This document shows positions 17,613-26,692 of a DNA stretch of 64,000 bases, piece after piece. Origin of the DNA: Flavobacterium sp. UMI-01 (GTDB lineage: Bacteria; Bacteroidota; Bacteroidia; Flavobacteriales; Flavobacteriaceae); contig NZ_BPLU01000019.1 in the NCBI RefSeq assembly GCF_019656315.1, forward strand, positions 124,001 to 188,000. Reading direction: 5' to 3'. Positions within the stretch are counted from its first letter, which is position 1; each line of letters begins with the position of its first letter. The notes below the pieces were generated by a model. That model worked only from the letters and a program-made list of their open reading frames with translations, searched no databases and was not told the origin of the DNA. A program made the translations under genes and the position numbers.

Positions 17613-18161
17613 TTATTTTTTCTTGCGGTATTCCTCGAATTTATTTCCTAACTTTTTTCTCAAATTGTCTTTGGCTCTAAAAAGTAAAGATTCTACAGAC
17701 GAAATACTCATTTCCATAATCGTTGCAATTTCAGGATTACTTAGCCCGTCCATTTTTGACAAAATGAAAGCCGTTTTTTGGTTTTCGCCTAATTCATTGA
17801 CAACTTCAAAAAGCAATTTGGATTTTTCTTTGTTTTCCAATAAAACACCAGGATGCTCAAAATTGGAAACATTTTCAATTTCATATTCGTTTTCAGACCG
17901 TTTACCAAAAATAAAGAAACGTTTTTGACTTTTTTTATGTTTTAAAAAATCCAAACTTTTATTTATGGTAATGCGGTAAATCCAAGTTTTTAACGACGAT
18001 TGCTGTTTAAAAGTATCAATAGATTGAAAAAGTTTAACAAAAACATCTTGTGTAATTTCTTCGGCATCTTCTACATTTTGAACATAACTCAGCGCCACGT
18101 TATATACGAGAGATTTGTGTTGAGCATATAATTCTGGAAAAGATTCCTGATTTAAAATCAT
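17613..18161 (-). CDS. ECF sigma factor
   Basis: The 182-residue protein has region 2 (about 8-80: SLVYNVALSYVQNVEDAEEITQDVFVKLF, with KTWIYRITINKSLDFLKH) and region 4 (about 125-175: ELGENQKTAFILSKMDGLSNPEIATIM, then SISSVESLLFRAKDNLRKKL), the layout of extracytoplasmic-function sigma factors. The first Met is used. It heads a three-gene operon with a putative anti-sigma factor and a Spy-like protein, so it probably senses an envelope signal. Confidence 0.93.
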   Translation of the reverse strand: MILNQESFPELYAQHKSLVYNVALSYVQNVEDAEEITQDVFVKLFQSIDTFKQQSSLKTWIYRITINKSLDFLKHKKSQKRFFIFGKRSENEYEIENVSNFEHPGVLLENKEKSKLLFEVVNELGENQKTAFILSKMDGLSNPEIATIMEMSISSVESLLFRAKDNLRKKLGNKFEEYRKKK

Positions 18162-18271
18162 ATTGGGTAGGATTATTTTTTTAGACTGTTACAAATGGGT
18201 AAAAGTTTAAATGAATGCTCCCGATTTTAAAAAAAATAAAATTATTTATTTTCTAGGGACATCTCAATTAA

Positions 18272-18796
18272 TTAAAAGGACATAGAAATGCCATAATTCA
18301 ATTGTTTTGAATAATCAATTTTTAAACTAACTTTTAGTTTGTCCCCATTTTGATTTTCATTAAAAGTATTTATAAAATTAAAATAATCTTTTCTTTTTGG
18401 ACTAATGATAAAATTAAAAACACCTCCAAGGACTGCAATTCCAAGGCCTTTAAAAAGAGTCGCTGACTCTGGATTTTCACCATCTTTTTTGTTGACTACT
18501 TCATTAAACATTATCCCTCCCCCAAGAGCAAATCCGCCATACACTAATATTCCTGAAACTATATTTTTTGTAGCAATTCTTCGTGCTTGTTCATTTAAAT
18601 TGTTTTTTAGTTCATCAGGCATTTCAGTCTCATTAATAAATTTCTTCAATCCACTTGAACTTGAACTATAATATTTATCTTGATATTTTATTCCTGCTAT
18701 TGACCCCTTGGAATTGGCAAAATAATAATGATGAAATTGTGAAAAAGAATAATTTGAAAACAAGAAAAACACTATAATAATTACTTTTTTTAGCAT
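18272..18796 (-). CDS. Secreted/membrane protein of unknown function
   Basis: The 174-residue product has a signal peptide (VIIIVFFLFSNYSFS) and, after a Ser-rich stretch, two likely hydrophobic segments (NIVSGILVYGGFALGGGIMF near 78-97 and LFKGLGIAVLGGVFNFIIS near 112-131). The C-terminus has a beta-like run (LKVSLKIDYSKQLNYGISMSF) that may be a barrel strand. No family is recognised. It is a single gene between the sigma operon and lysS. Confidence 0.65.
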   Translation of the reverse strand: MLKKVIIIVFFLFSNYSFSQFHHYYFANSKGSIAGIKYQDKYYSSSSSGLKKFINETEMPDELKNNLNEQARRIATKNIVSGILVYGGFALGGGIMFNEVVNKKDGENPESATLFKGLGIAVLGGVFNFIISPKRKDYFNFINTFNENQNGDKLKVSLKIDYSKQLNYGISMSF

Positions 18797-19109
18797 AAGA
18801 TTTTTTTTAAATTGGAATTAAAAACACGAAGGAGTTTTTTTTCTAAAATATTTTATGTGAGATATTTTTTCAAATATAAAAAGAATAAAAAACAGAATGA
18901 GAAATATTTTTGGTATTTAGTAATAAAAAATTTACAGGAGAGAAGACGACAAATTATTATCTTAATCTTATGTTTTTTGAGAATGTATCTAAAATAAGAT
19001 TTGCGTAAAATACAATCAAAAATTGAAATTAGTATTCTAAAAATCTAAAATTGACATTCTTTTATCTGCAATCAATTTGTTATCTTTGCGCTCTTAAAAT
19101 CTGAATATA
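18797..19109. other. Intergenic region upstream of lysS
   Basis: About 310 bp of very AT-rich DNA. A 61-codon frame here is Lys/Phe-rich, without family resemblance, and is not taken as a gene. The only feature seen is the TATCTTTG -7 box for lysS at 19081-19088. Confidence 0.6.
19081..19088 (+). promoter_or_regulatory. -7 box of lysS
   Basis: TATCTTTG matches TAnnTTTG exactly and ends 21 nt before the ATG. No TTG at the usual 17-23 bp spacing is obvious (the nearest is 27 bp upstream). Confidence 0.55.
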
Positions 19110-20813
19110 ATGGCATTATCTGAACAAGAAATCATCCGTAGAGAAAAACTGCAAAACTTACGCAACTTAGGGATTAACCCTTATCCTGCTAATCTTTTTC
19201 CTGTAAATCATACATCGAAGCAAATTAAAGAGACTTTTGAAGAGGGAAAACGCGTGATTGTTGCAGGACGATTGATGAGTGTACGTGACCAAGGTAAGGC
19301 TTGCTTTGCTGAATTGCAAGATAGTGAAGGACGTATCCAGTTGTATGTGAACCGTGATGTACTATGTGAAGGTGATGACAAAACACTTTACAATCAAGTG
19401 TTTAAAAAATTAACAGATTTAGGAGACTTTATTGGTATCGAAGGAGAATTGTTTACTACTAAAGTAGGAGCACAATGCATTCGCGTGGATGGTTTTACTT
19501 TTTTGAGCAAAACATTACGTCCGTTGCCTTTGCCAAAAGTAGATGAAGAAGGAAACGTATTTGACGCCTTTACAGATGCTGAATTGCGTTACCGTATGCG
19601 TTATGTAGATTTGACTGTAAATCCAACGGTAAAGGAAACCTTTATTAAACGTACCAAATTGTTTAATGCCATGCGTGGTTTCTTTAATGACGCAGGGTAT
19701 CTTGAAGTAGAAACTCCAGTTTTACAGGCGATTCCTGGAGGTGCTGCCGCACGTCCATTTATCACACACCATAATTCGTTAGACATTCCGCTTTATATGC
19801 GTATTGCCAATGAATTATACCTAAAAAGATTAATTGTTGGTGGATTTGACGGGGTGTATGAGTTTTCGAAAAACTTCCGTAATGAAGGGATGGATAGAAC
19901 CCATAACCCCGAATTTACCGCTATGGAAATATATGTAGCTTACAAAGACTACAATTGGATGATGGACTTTACCGAAAGGTTATTAGAACACTGTGCGATT
20001 GCTGTTAATGGAACAAGCGATGTAACTTTTGGAGAACACACCATCAGTTTCAAGGCACCTTTTGCTCGTGTTACCATGACCGATGCCATCAAACATTTTA
20101 CAGGTTTTGATATCTCTGGCAAAAACGAAGCCGAATTATATGAAGCCGCTAAAGGTATGGGAATTGAAGTGGATGAAACCATGGGGAAAGGAAAATTAAT
20201 TGATGAAATCTTTGGGTCCAAATGTGAAGGAAATTACATCCAACCTACTTTTATTACAGATTACCCAAAAGAAATGTCACCACTTTGTAAAGAACACCGC
20301 GACAACCCGGATTTAACTGAACGTTTTGAATTGATGGTTTGCGGAAAAGAGGTAGCCAATGCATACTCTGAATTAAATGACCCTATTGACCAACGAGGTC
20401 GTTTTGAGGACCAAATGCGCTTATCTGAAAAAGGAGATGATGAGGCCAACGGAATTATCGATGAAGATTTCTTAAGAGCATTGGAATATGGTATGCCTCC
20501 TACTTCTGGTTTGGGAATTGGAATGGATCGTTTGATGATGTTCTTGACGAATAATGCTTCTATCCAAGAGGTATTGTTGTTCCCTCAAATGAGACCTGAG
20601 AAAAAACAAATCCAAATTGAATTGACTAATGAAGAGAAGCTTATTCTTGATTTATTGAAAGGTAATGATTCTAAAATGGATTTAGGTTTGCTGAAAATAA
20701 AAGCCGACTTAAGCGGAAAAAAATGGGATGCCGCTATGAAAGGTTTGGCAAAAAACGGTTTAACAAAAGTAGCTGTGGAAGGTGAAAGCAAAGTAGTTGA
20801 ATTAGTAGAATAA
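19110..20813 (+). CDS. lysS: Lysyl-tRNA synthetase, class II
   Basis: The 567-residue enzyme charges tRNA-Lys. An OB-fold anticodon domain (about 50-150, with VIVAGRLMSVRDQGKACFAELQD) precedes the class II core: motif 1 near GYLEVETPVLQAIPGGAAARPF, motif 2 in FEFSKNFRNEGMDRTHNPEFT and motif 3 in GLGIGMDRLMMFLTN. The protein is about 60 residues longer than E. coli LysS because of a C-terminal extension after QMRPEKKQI (about 505-567, LDLLKGNDSKMDLGLLKIKA...). That extension is common in Bacteroidota LysS. A terminator follows. Confidence 0.97.
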   Translation: MALSEQEIIRREKLQNLRNLGINPYPANLFPVNHTSKQIKETFEEGKRVIVAGRLMSVRDQGKACFAELQDSEGRIQLYVNRDVLCEGDDKTLYNQVFKKLTDLGDFIGIEGELFTTKVGAQCIRVDGFTFLSKTLRPLPLPKVDEEGNVFDAFTDAELRYRMRYVDLTVNPTVKETFIKRTKLFNAMRGFFNDAGYLEVETPVLQAIPGGAAARPFITHHNSLDIPLYMRIANELYLKRLIVGGFDGVYEFSKNFRNEGMDRTHNPEFTAMEIYVAYKDYNWMMDFTERLLEHCAIAVNGTSDVTFGEHTISFKAPFARVTMTDAIKHFTGFDISGKNEAELYEAAKGMGIEVDETMGKGKLIDEIFGSKCEGNYIQPTFITDYPKEMSPLCKEHRDNPDLTERFELMVCGKEVANAYSELNDPIDQRGRFEDQMRLSEKGDDEANGIIDEDFLRALEYGMPPTSGLGIGMDRLMMFLTNNASIQEVLLFPQMRPEKKQIQIELTNEEKLILDLLKGNDSKMDLGLLKIKADLSGKKWDAAMKGLAKNGLTKVAVEGESKVVELVE

Positions 20814-20843
20814 ATGTAAAAAAACTAATTAGGCAAATTAATT

Positions 20844-20877
20844 AAAAAAGGAACTTCGAGTTGAAGTTCCTTTTTTA
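20844..20877 (+). terminator. Terminator of lysS
   Basis: AAAAAAGGAACTTC pairs with GAAGTTCCTTTTTT around a 5-nt loop, with the T run at 20871-20876. Confidence 0.92.
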
Positions 20878-20974
20878 ATGTCGCTACAAACCCCAAAATC
20901 CTAATTCTTTCTTAATGATTAAACTTTGTGAGTTGTTTAGAGTCCTATTTACAAACACTAAAACTACTTTTATT

Positions 20975-21445
20975 ATGAAAAAATTAATCACTATGGCTCT
21001 GATAGCCGTTCTTGGATTATCCACCTACGCACAAGAGAGAAAAGAAAGACCTCGTAAACATCAAGGGAATCCCATGGAAAAATTCACGCCAGAACAACGC
21101 AACGAATTGATGTTAAAAAAAATGACTTTGGAACTTGATTTAAATGCCTCTCAACAAAAGGAAATGAGCAAAGTAATTGCTGAGCAAAGTGCAAAAAGAG
21201 AAGCTTTCATGAAAAATCATAAAGAGAAGACCGAAAAACCTAGTTCGGATGAAATGTTCCAAATGAAAAGTAAAATGTTAGATGAACAAATTGCAATGAA
21301 TGGCAAAATGAAAAAAATTCTCTCTCCTGAACAATTTAAAAAATGGGATGAAACTAAAAAACAACGTCACCAAGAGATGAAAAATCATGGTCACCACATG
21401 ATGAAAAAAGACATGAGAAAAAAAGATGCTCAACCTAAAGAGTAA
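20975..21445 (+). CDS. Secreted Spy/LTxxQ-like helical protein
   Basis: From the Met at 20975 the product has about 156 residues: signal peptide (MKKLITMALIAVLGLSTYAQ) and a highly charged helical body with FTPEQRNELMLKKMTLELDLNASQQKEMSKVI and, later, KKILSPEQFKKWDETKKQRHQEM. The P-E-Q-R and Q-Q-K-E-M turns resemble the LTxxQ motifs of Spy/CpxP periplasmic chaperones. The C-terminus is His/Met/Lys-rich (HHMMKKDMRKK), which may bind metal. The Met at 20915 would add residues that spoil the signal peptide. Confidence 0.75.
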   Translation: MKKLITMALIAVLGLSTYAQERKERPRKHQGNPMEKFTPEQRNELMLKKMTLELDLNASQQKEMSKVIAEQSAKREAFMKNHKEKTEKPSSDEMFQMKSKMLDEQIAMNGKMKKILSPEQFKKWDETKKQRHQEMKNHGHHMMKKDMRKKDAQPKE

Positions 21446-21522
21446 TTTTTCCGAACAATTTAGAGCACAAAAGGCTATTTCATCCTATTGAAATAGTCTT
21501 TTACTTTATAATATAATGAATG

Positions 21523-21786
21523 TTAACGAGATTTATATTTTGCAGAATTAACATTTCCAGTAGGCATATAATACAACAGCAATAACCCAATTAAAAACAA
21601 AATTAGCGAAGCGATAAAAGCAGGCACTAGAATTTCTTTATTATTATCCAAAGCATTATTCAAAGCCGCATACAACAACCAAATTTGGATGGTTACGTTG
21701 AGAATTAATATAAAAATCAATGTCGAAAAAATCGCATTCAATTTATTGGGATTGGATTGGTTTTGTCCTCTTCTAAAATTACTCAT
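21523..21786 (-). CDS. Small membrane protein of the molybdoenzyme cluster
   Basis: An 87-residue protein with two membrane segments (about 20-42, IFSTLIFILILNVTIQIWLLYAA, and 53-71, VPAFIASLILFLIGLLLLYYM). It lies 17 bp after the Rieske gene on the same strand and is likely the last gene of the operon. The family is not known to me with certainty; similar short proteins accompany Rieske and molybdopterin genes in Flavobacteria. Confidence 0.7.
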   Translation of the reverse strand: MSNFRRGQNQSNPNKLNAIFSTLIFILILNVTIQIWLLYAALNNALDNNKEILVPAFIASLILFLIGLLLLYYMPTGNVNSAKYKSR

Positions 21787-21803
21787 ACTACTCCATTTTT
21801 AAA

Positions 21804-22316
21804 TTATCCTATTTTTTCCAGCTGTACTGCTTTCACAAAAACAGCATCTCCTTTAAAAAAAACTTCTAATTGAGGCAACGCTCTAGGTGGAGGACCTGCA
21901 ATGACTTCCCCTGACGAAGCATCAAACAAGCCTTCATGACAGGGACAATGTATCATTCCGGTTCCTGGCTTGTAAAAAACAGAACAAGAAAGGTGGGTAC
22001 ATTTTTGTTCATAAGCTTTAAACTCGCCAGATTCCAGATGAATTAATATATATGGGATAGTACTTCCTTCAATGACAAAACCACGAGTTCCTCCCAGTGG
22101 CACCTCTGTCTTTTTGCATACAAAATGCTCTCCTTGAACTTCTTCTTTAGGACAAAGATGCGCTTTGGCAGCTACTAAACCACTTCCTACCATTAATCCG
22201 CCAGAGACTAAAGTCAAGAATTTAGCAAAATCACGACGACTCACATTAGTAGCTTGTTGCTTTTCAATAGGAAAATCTTTTTTCCAATTTTTATTTAAAT
22301 TTTCTTCTTTGGACAT
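21804..22316 (-). CDS. Rieske [2Fe-2S] protein
   Basis: The 170-residue protein has a Tat-like or membrane-anchoring N-terminal helix (RRDFAKFLTLVSGGLMVGSGLVAA, twin Arg at about 27-28) and a Rieske domain. The cluster ligands are visible: Cys-x-His in EQKCTHLSCS and Cys-x-x-His in MIHCPCHEGLFD, followed by the G-P-P-P loop (AGPPPRALPQ). It transfers electrons in the periplasm and should act with the neighbouring 4Fe-4S protein and molybdoenzyme. Confidence 0.93.
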   Translation of the reverse strand: MSKEENLNKNWKKDFPIEKQQATNVSRRDFAKFLTLVSGGLMVGSGLVAAKAHLCPKEEVQGEHFVCKKTEVPLGGTRGFVIEGSTIPYILIHLESGEFKAYEQKCTHLSCSVFYKPGTGMIHCPCHEGLFDASSGEVIAGPPPRALPQLEVFFKGDAVFVKAVQLEKIG

Positions 22317-22369
22317 GTTTCAAAATTTAAAATTTTGGGTTTGCAGTTGCTACAATAACTTATAAACAA

Positions 22370-22939
22370 TTAAAATATAACCAATTCGGTACTTCCTTTG
22401 GGCATCATAATATTCACCTTAGTGTTTACTATTTCTTGTCCAAACACAAATGTATTTACAGGAGTACTATTGGGACGCATTTCGGTAATTTCTTCTTTGG
22501 TTCCAAAGAACAAGGCACCGCTAGGACATACAGTAGCACACATCGGTTTTTTACCAATGCTCGTACGATCATAGCACATGGTACATTTCATCATCAAATC
22601 ATAGGATTCCTCTTTTTTTGGTACTCCAAAGGGACATGCTATAACGCAATTAGAACACCCAATGCATCTTTCGGTATTGGCTGTATGAACAATTCCAAAC
22701 TCATCTTTCGAAATGGCATCTGCAGGACAAACATTAGCACATACAGGATCTTCACAATGCATACAAACCTGTACCGTTGTTTGCACAGTCGAAGCACGAT
22801 CCACATAATTAACATGAATCATTGATTCTTGTCCATTGGTTTCACATTCGGCGCAAGCCAATTCACAAGCCTTACAACCAATACAACGTTGCATATCTAC
22901 AAAAAACTCTTCCTGTTGATTAAAACCAGTATAATTCAT
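22370..22939 (-). CDS. 4Fe-4S dicluster ferredoxin subunit
   Basis: The 189-residue protein carries four Cys motifs for [4Fe-4S] clusters: [11 protein letters not shown] at about 17-27, [30 protein letters not shown] and CTMCYD with [11 protein letters not shown]. This is the electron-transfer subunit (NrfC/DmsB/NarH-like) of molybdopterin oxidoreductases. It begins 23 bp after the large subunit gene and moves electrons between that enzyme and the membrane partners. No Tat signal is seen. Confidence 0.93.
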   Translation of the reverse strand: MNYTGFNQQEEFFVDMQRCIGCKACELACAECETNGQESMIHVNYVDRASTVQTTVQVCMHCEDPVCANVCPADAISKDEFGIVHTANTERCIGCSNCVIACPFGVPKKEESYDLMMKCTMCYDRTSIGKKPMCATVCPSGALFFGTKEEITEMRPNSTPVNTFVFGQEIVNTKVNIMMPKGSTELVIF

Positions 22940-22962
22940 ATCCTTACTTCATTTTTTGTAAA

Positions 22963-25179
22963 TTAAACACTAGCGTAAGCTGTAGATTCATTTGATGGAG
23001 CCGCAATTTTCCCCAGCGGTTCTAGTTGACAAGCACATACTTTAAACTCAGGGATTTTAGAAATAGGATCCAAAGTACCTGCTGTCAATTGATTCGCCGA
23101 TTTTTTTCCTGACCAATGGTACGGTATAAAAACAGTATCTTCTCGTATCGTTTCAACGATATTGGCAGGAAAAACACCTTCGCCTCTTCGGGTAAAAACT
23201 CGCACTAATTCTCTTTGCTTAATGCCATATTGTTGTGCCAATTTTGGATGTATTTCCACTAACGGCTCTGGATATTGGTCTACTAATTTCCCAATTCTAC
23301 GGGTTTGCGTTCCACTTAAATATTGCGAAACCACACGCCCTGTGGTTAATATCACAGGAAAATCAGCATCTGGACTTTCGCCAGGTAATTTATAAGGAGC
23401 TGGATTAAAATGAGCTTTACCGTCAGGAGTTTTAAACTTACGGTCTTCCCACAAACGTGGCGTTCCCGGATGCCCTTCGGAAGGACAAGGCCAAAAAACA
23501 CCCATTTCATCTTCAATACGCTTATAGGTAATTCCGTAATAATCGGCGGTACCGCCTTTTGAAGCCACTCGCAACTCATTAAAAATAGCTTCACAATTTT
23601 CATACGTAAATTTATCCTCAACCCCCAATCGTTTGGCTAACTCTAATAAAATAGACGTATCTGTTCTTGCGTCTTCTGGCGGAGTTACCGCTTGTCGAAT
23701 TCGAATCACACGTCCCTCTGCCGAAGTGGTCGTCCCCTCTTCTTCTTCTTGTAACGAACCGGCTAAGACAACATCAGCATGTCGAGCGGTTTCATTTAAG
23801 AAAAAGTCAATACATACATAATATTCTAATTTTTCTAAAGCTTCTCGAACGTAATTGCTATTAGGCAAAGACACCAACGGATTAAAACAAATCGACAACA
23901 ACCCTTTTATTTCGCCGCGATGGATAGCCTCAATTATTTCAAAAGCGGACAATCCTTTACCAGGTAAATCTTTTTCGTCAATTCCCCAAACATCTGCTAT
24001 GTATTTACGGTGCTCAGGATTCTCTATGTCTCTATTTCCTGGTAATTGGTCACATTTATGACCATGCTCTCTTCCTCCTTGTCCATTCCCTTGTCCTGTA
24101 ATGGTGGCATAACCGCAATAGGGTTTCCCAATGCGCCCAGTAGCCAAAACCAAGTTGATACAACCCACTACATTGTCCACCCCTTTAGAATGATGTTCAA
24201 TACCGCGCGCATGCAACAAGAAACTAGTATTGGCCTTACCCCATAATTGAGCAGCCATTCTTATTTTCTCCTTATCAATACCTGTGATTTCTTCAGCCCA
24301 CTCTAGGGTATAATCCTTTACAGCGTCTAAGGTTTCTTGAAATCCCGATGTATGATTTGCAATAAAATCATGGTCTAACATATCATGATCGACCAAATAT
24401 TTCAACATGGCTCCATACAAAGCAGAATCAGTTCCAGGTCGTACTTCCAAATGAATATCAGCCGTTCTAGCTAATGGAATCATACGTGGATCTATAACAA
24501 TTAATTTGGCTCCCCTATCTCGGGCTTTCCAAATCCAATGGGTTAATGTTGGAAAGGTTTCACTAATATTGGCACCTGCCACAATAATCACTTCAGCATA
24601 TTCTAAATCCGCATAATTATTTGACCCCCTATCTAGGCCAAAAGCTTTTTTATTTCCCGCTCCTGCACTTACCATACACAGTCGGCCGTTATAATCAAGG
24701 TTTTTTGTTTTTAAAGCTACACGAGCAAATTTCCCTACCAAATAACTTTTTTCATTAGTTAAAGAAACTCCTGATAACATGGAAAAAGCATCTTTTCCAT
24801 ATTTTTCCTGAATGCGTTTAATTTCGTCAACCGTTTTAGTCATTGCATCGTCCCATGATGTTGGAACAAAGCCTTGGCCTTCTATCCTCTTTAATGGATG
24901 AAGCAAGCGGTCTGGATGATTGTTTTGAAGATACCTTTGTACACCCTTGGGACACAACCTCCCTTCGTTAAATGGAAATTCCATCCAAGGCTCAAAGCCA
25001 ACGACCTTATTCTCTTTTACAGACAATTGAATCCCACATTGCATCCCACAGAAACAGCAATGTGTTTTTACTAATGCATCAGGTTCATCTCTTCCTTCAT
25101 AACCTTCTTTGGGACTATAATTTTTATGTGGTCCAAATTGCGCTATGATATTTTCGACTGAAACAGGTAATTTTGCCAT
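22963..25179 (-). CDS. Molybdopterin oxidoreductase (nitrate reductase-like)
   Basis: From the Met at 25179 the product has about 738 residues. The N-terminal [4Fe-4S] motif [13 protein letters not shown] with the later Cys in RLCPKG is followed by the molybdopterin domains ([71 protein letters not shown]) and a C-terminal dinucleotide-binding domain ([22 protein letters not shown]). The set fits NasC/NarB/NapA-type enzymes; the substrate, probably nitrate, is inferred. No Tat signal is visible, so it may be cytoplasmic. The Met at 25230 would add an unrelated hydrophobic leader. Confidence 0.88.
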   Translation of the reverse strand: MAKLPVSVENIIAQFGPHKNYSPKEGYEGRDEPDALVKTHCCFCGMQCGIQLSVKENKVVGFEPWMEFPFNEGRLCPKGVQRYLQNNHPDRLLHPLKRIEGQGFVPTSWDDAMTKTVDEIKRIQEKYGKDAFSMLSGVSLTNEKSYLVGKFARVALKTKNLDYNGRLCMVSAGAGNKKAFGLDRGSNNYADLEYAEVIIVAGANISETFPTLTHWIWKARDRGAKLIVIDPRMIPLARTADIHLEVRPGTDSALYGAMLKYLVDHDMLDHDFIANHTSGFQETLDAVKDYTLEWAEEITGIDKEKIRMAAQLWGKANTSFLLHARGIEHHSKGVDNVVGCINLVLATGRIGKPYCGYATITGQGNGQGGREHGHKCDQLPGNRDIENPEHRKYIADVWGIDEKDLPGKGLSAFEIIEAIHRGEIKGLLSICFNPLVSLPNSNYVREALEKLEYYVCIDFFLNETARHADVVLAGSLQEEEEGTTTSAEGRVIRIRQAVTPPEDARTDTSILLELAKRLGVEDKFTYENCEAIFNELRVASKGGTADYYGITYKRIEDEMGVFWPCPSEGHPGTPRLWEDRKFKTPDGKAHFNPAPYKLPGESPDADFPVILTTGRVVSQYLSGTQTRRIGKLVDQYPEPLVEIHPKLAQQYGIKQRELVRVFTRRGEGVFPANIVETIREDTVFIPYHWSGKKSANQLTAGTLDPISKIPEFKVCACQLEPLGKIAAPSNESTAYASV

Positions 25180-25299
25180 TATTTTTATTTTTTTAATTGC
25201 TAAGGCGCTAAGTCCCCATTCTATTAGCAATATTTTTTTTCTTTTTTTTGAAAATTATAAATCGCAATTAGGTTTGCGATATATGTTTTACAATGTTTT

Positions 25300-26349
25300 T
25301 TAACCAAATAAATTTCCCCCTTCACTTCTTGCCTTTAGATGCGCTTGTGCCAAACGAGCTCTTTTCCCTTCGGGGCTTAAATCCAAATGAGAAGTTCCAT
25401 CTTCTCTATCAAAATTAAACCCCAATTGTTTTGTTACATGTTTGAGGTCTTTTATATGCAAATTAGTTGTAAACTCCTCACCCGTATGCTCACAAACAGC
25501 CATACCTTGTTTCATACCTTGTTTTTTGTAAATATGAGCGCCTATTTGTGCGGGACGTTGGATGATATGAAAAAATTTACCAAATGGAATCCATATCAAA
25601 AACATAATTACTGTAACGGCATGCAATACCGCTAAGAAATCAAAAGCAAAACCTTTCATGTATTGGTATGAATACGTAAGACCTAATCCAGTAAAGGAAA
25701 TGGCAATCAATAAAATTAGAGGAAGTAAATCACCTTCAAAAGTTTGTGTCGCAATCAATCCTGGATTTGTCAATCGTCTTCTTAAATAATACACAGAACC
25801 GAATATTACCAAATACGAAGACCAATTAAGTGCATGAAACGTGAGGAATGCCATGATGGAATCCAACTCAAAATCCATGACTTTGAACCCAAAAAAATGA
25901 GCTTCATAAACCGAAATTGAATTGGGAGCCATCGTAAAATGAATCCAACCAAAGGTGAGCGGAATGGTTATCATAAAAGCCGATGTGCATCCTATGGCAA
26001 TCATGAAATGGGCCATCCAGCGGTATTTCCCTCTTGGATAAATGAATTTTTGAAATGCAATATTTTCTATTGACTCTTTGGAAGCAAACCAAAAATGAGA
26101 GAATACTTTTCCCGTAAATAAAAAACAAATGCCTCGTTTAAAATAAATCCATGTAGGCGGCCTTTGTAACCAAACCGTATAACGATAAACAATTCCAAAA
26201 AAAGCGAATACCGTTCCAAACAAATAGGTAATTAAGGCAGCATCAAAATTTTGTAATTCTCTTGAACCATAAAAAACCAAAACAATCATTATTACTGATG
26301 TCAAGGTTGCGATGAGTAAAGCTTTTATATTATACGTCCTATTTTTCAT
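25300..26349 (-). CDS. Cytochrome b-type membrane subunit (NarI-like)
   Basis: The product of about 349 residues has five to six membrane segments (about 8-27, 36-52, 112-135, 170-190, 205-230, 255-280). Conserved His residues in or near them (WMAHFMIAIG, TFHALNW, LAVLHAVTV) are likely heme b ligands. The long loop with FFGFKVMDFELDS is unusual for NarI. It lies before the molybdoenzyme on the same strand with a 120-bp gap and would take electrons from the quinol pool. The later Met (MKNRTYN) is preferred, giving a clean cytoplasmic start. Confidence 0.75.
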   Translation of the reverse strand: MKNRTYNIKALLIATLTSVIMIVLVFYGSRELQNFDAALITYLFGTVFAFFGIVYRYTVWLQRPPTWIYFKRGICFLFTGKVFSHFWFASKESIENIAFQKFIYPRGKYRWMAHFMIAIGCTSAFMITIPLTFGWIHFTMAPNSISVYEAHFFGFKVMDFELDSIMAFLTFHALNWSSYLVIFGSVYYLRRRLTNPGLIATQTFEGDLLPLILLIAISFTGLGLTYSYQYMKGFAFDFLAVLHAVTVIMFLIWIPFGKFFHIIQRPAQIGAHIYKKQGMKQGMAVCEHTGEEFTTNLHIKDLKHVTKQLGFNFDREDGTSHLDLSPEGKRARLAQAHLKARSEGGNLFG

Positions 26350-26692
26350 ATGTTTTTGATTAAAACACTTTATAAAAAATCCTCTTATTAATCTCAAAAA
26401 GTCATTTCATTTTTTCGGCAGTAAAACTAATCAAAAGAACTTCTAAGTAAAAATACCTACGTATATTTCAGCCAACAAAAACAATCAAATATGTTATAAA
26501 TATCTTTTTCACATCATTTCAACTGATAAGCATTGCCACAAAAAAAATCTATATCAACTCATAATCAAACCATTAAACAAATCCATCTCTACATTCAAAC
26601 CACTTTTACAACTATCTAAAAAATGACATAAAAAAAAGGAATCCCTTTTTAAGGATTCCTTTTCTAAGTTAATTCTATACGTATTATTGCAT
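26350..26692. other. Intergenic region between cytochrome and LVIVD gene
   Basis: About 340 bp, AT-rich. It holds a terminator at 26631-26664 and otherwise no gene that I can support; the upstream part is the leader of the cytochrome gene. Confidence 0.6.
26631..26664 (-). terminator. Terminator of the LVIVD lipoprotein gene
   Basis: AAAGGAATCC (26635-26644) pairs with GGATTCCTTT (26653-26662); T run follows on the minus strand. Confidence 0.88.

Noticed and set aside
18812..18997. A 61-codon plus-strand frame before lysS
   Set aside because: It is Lys/Phe/Arg-rich in an AT-rich gap, has no recognisable family or start signal, and lies where the lysS leader begins.
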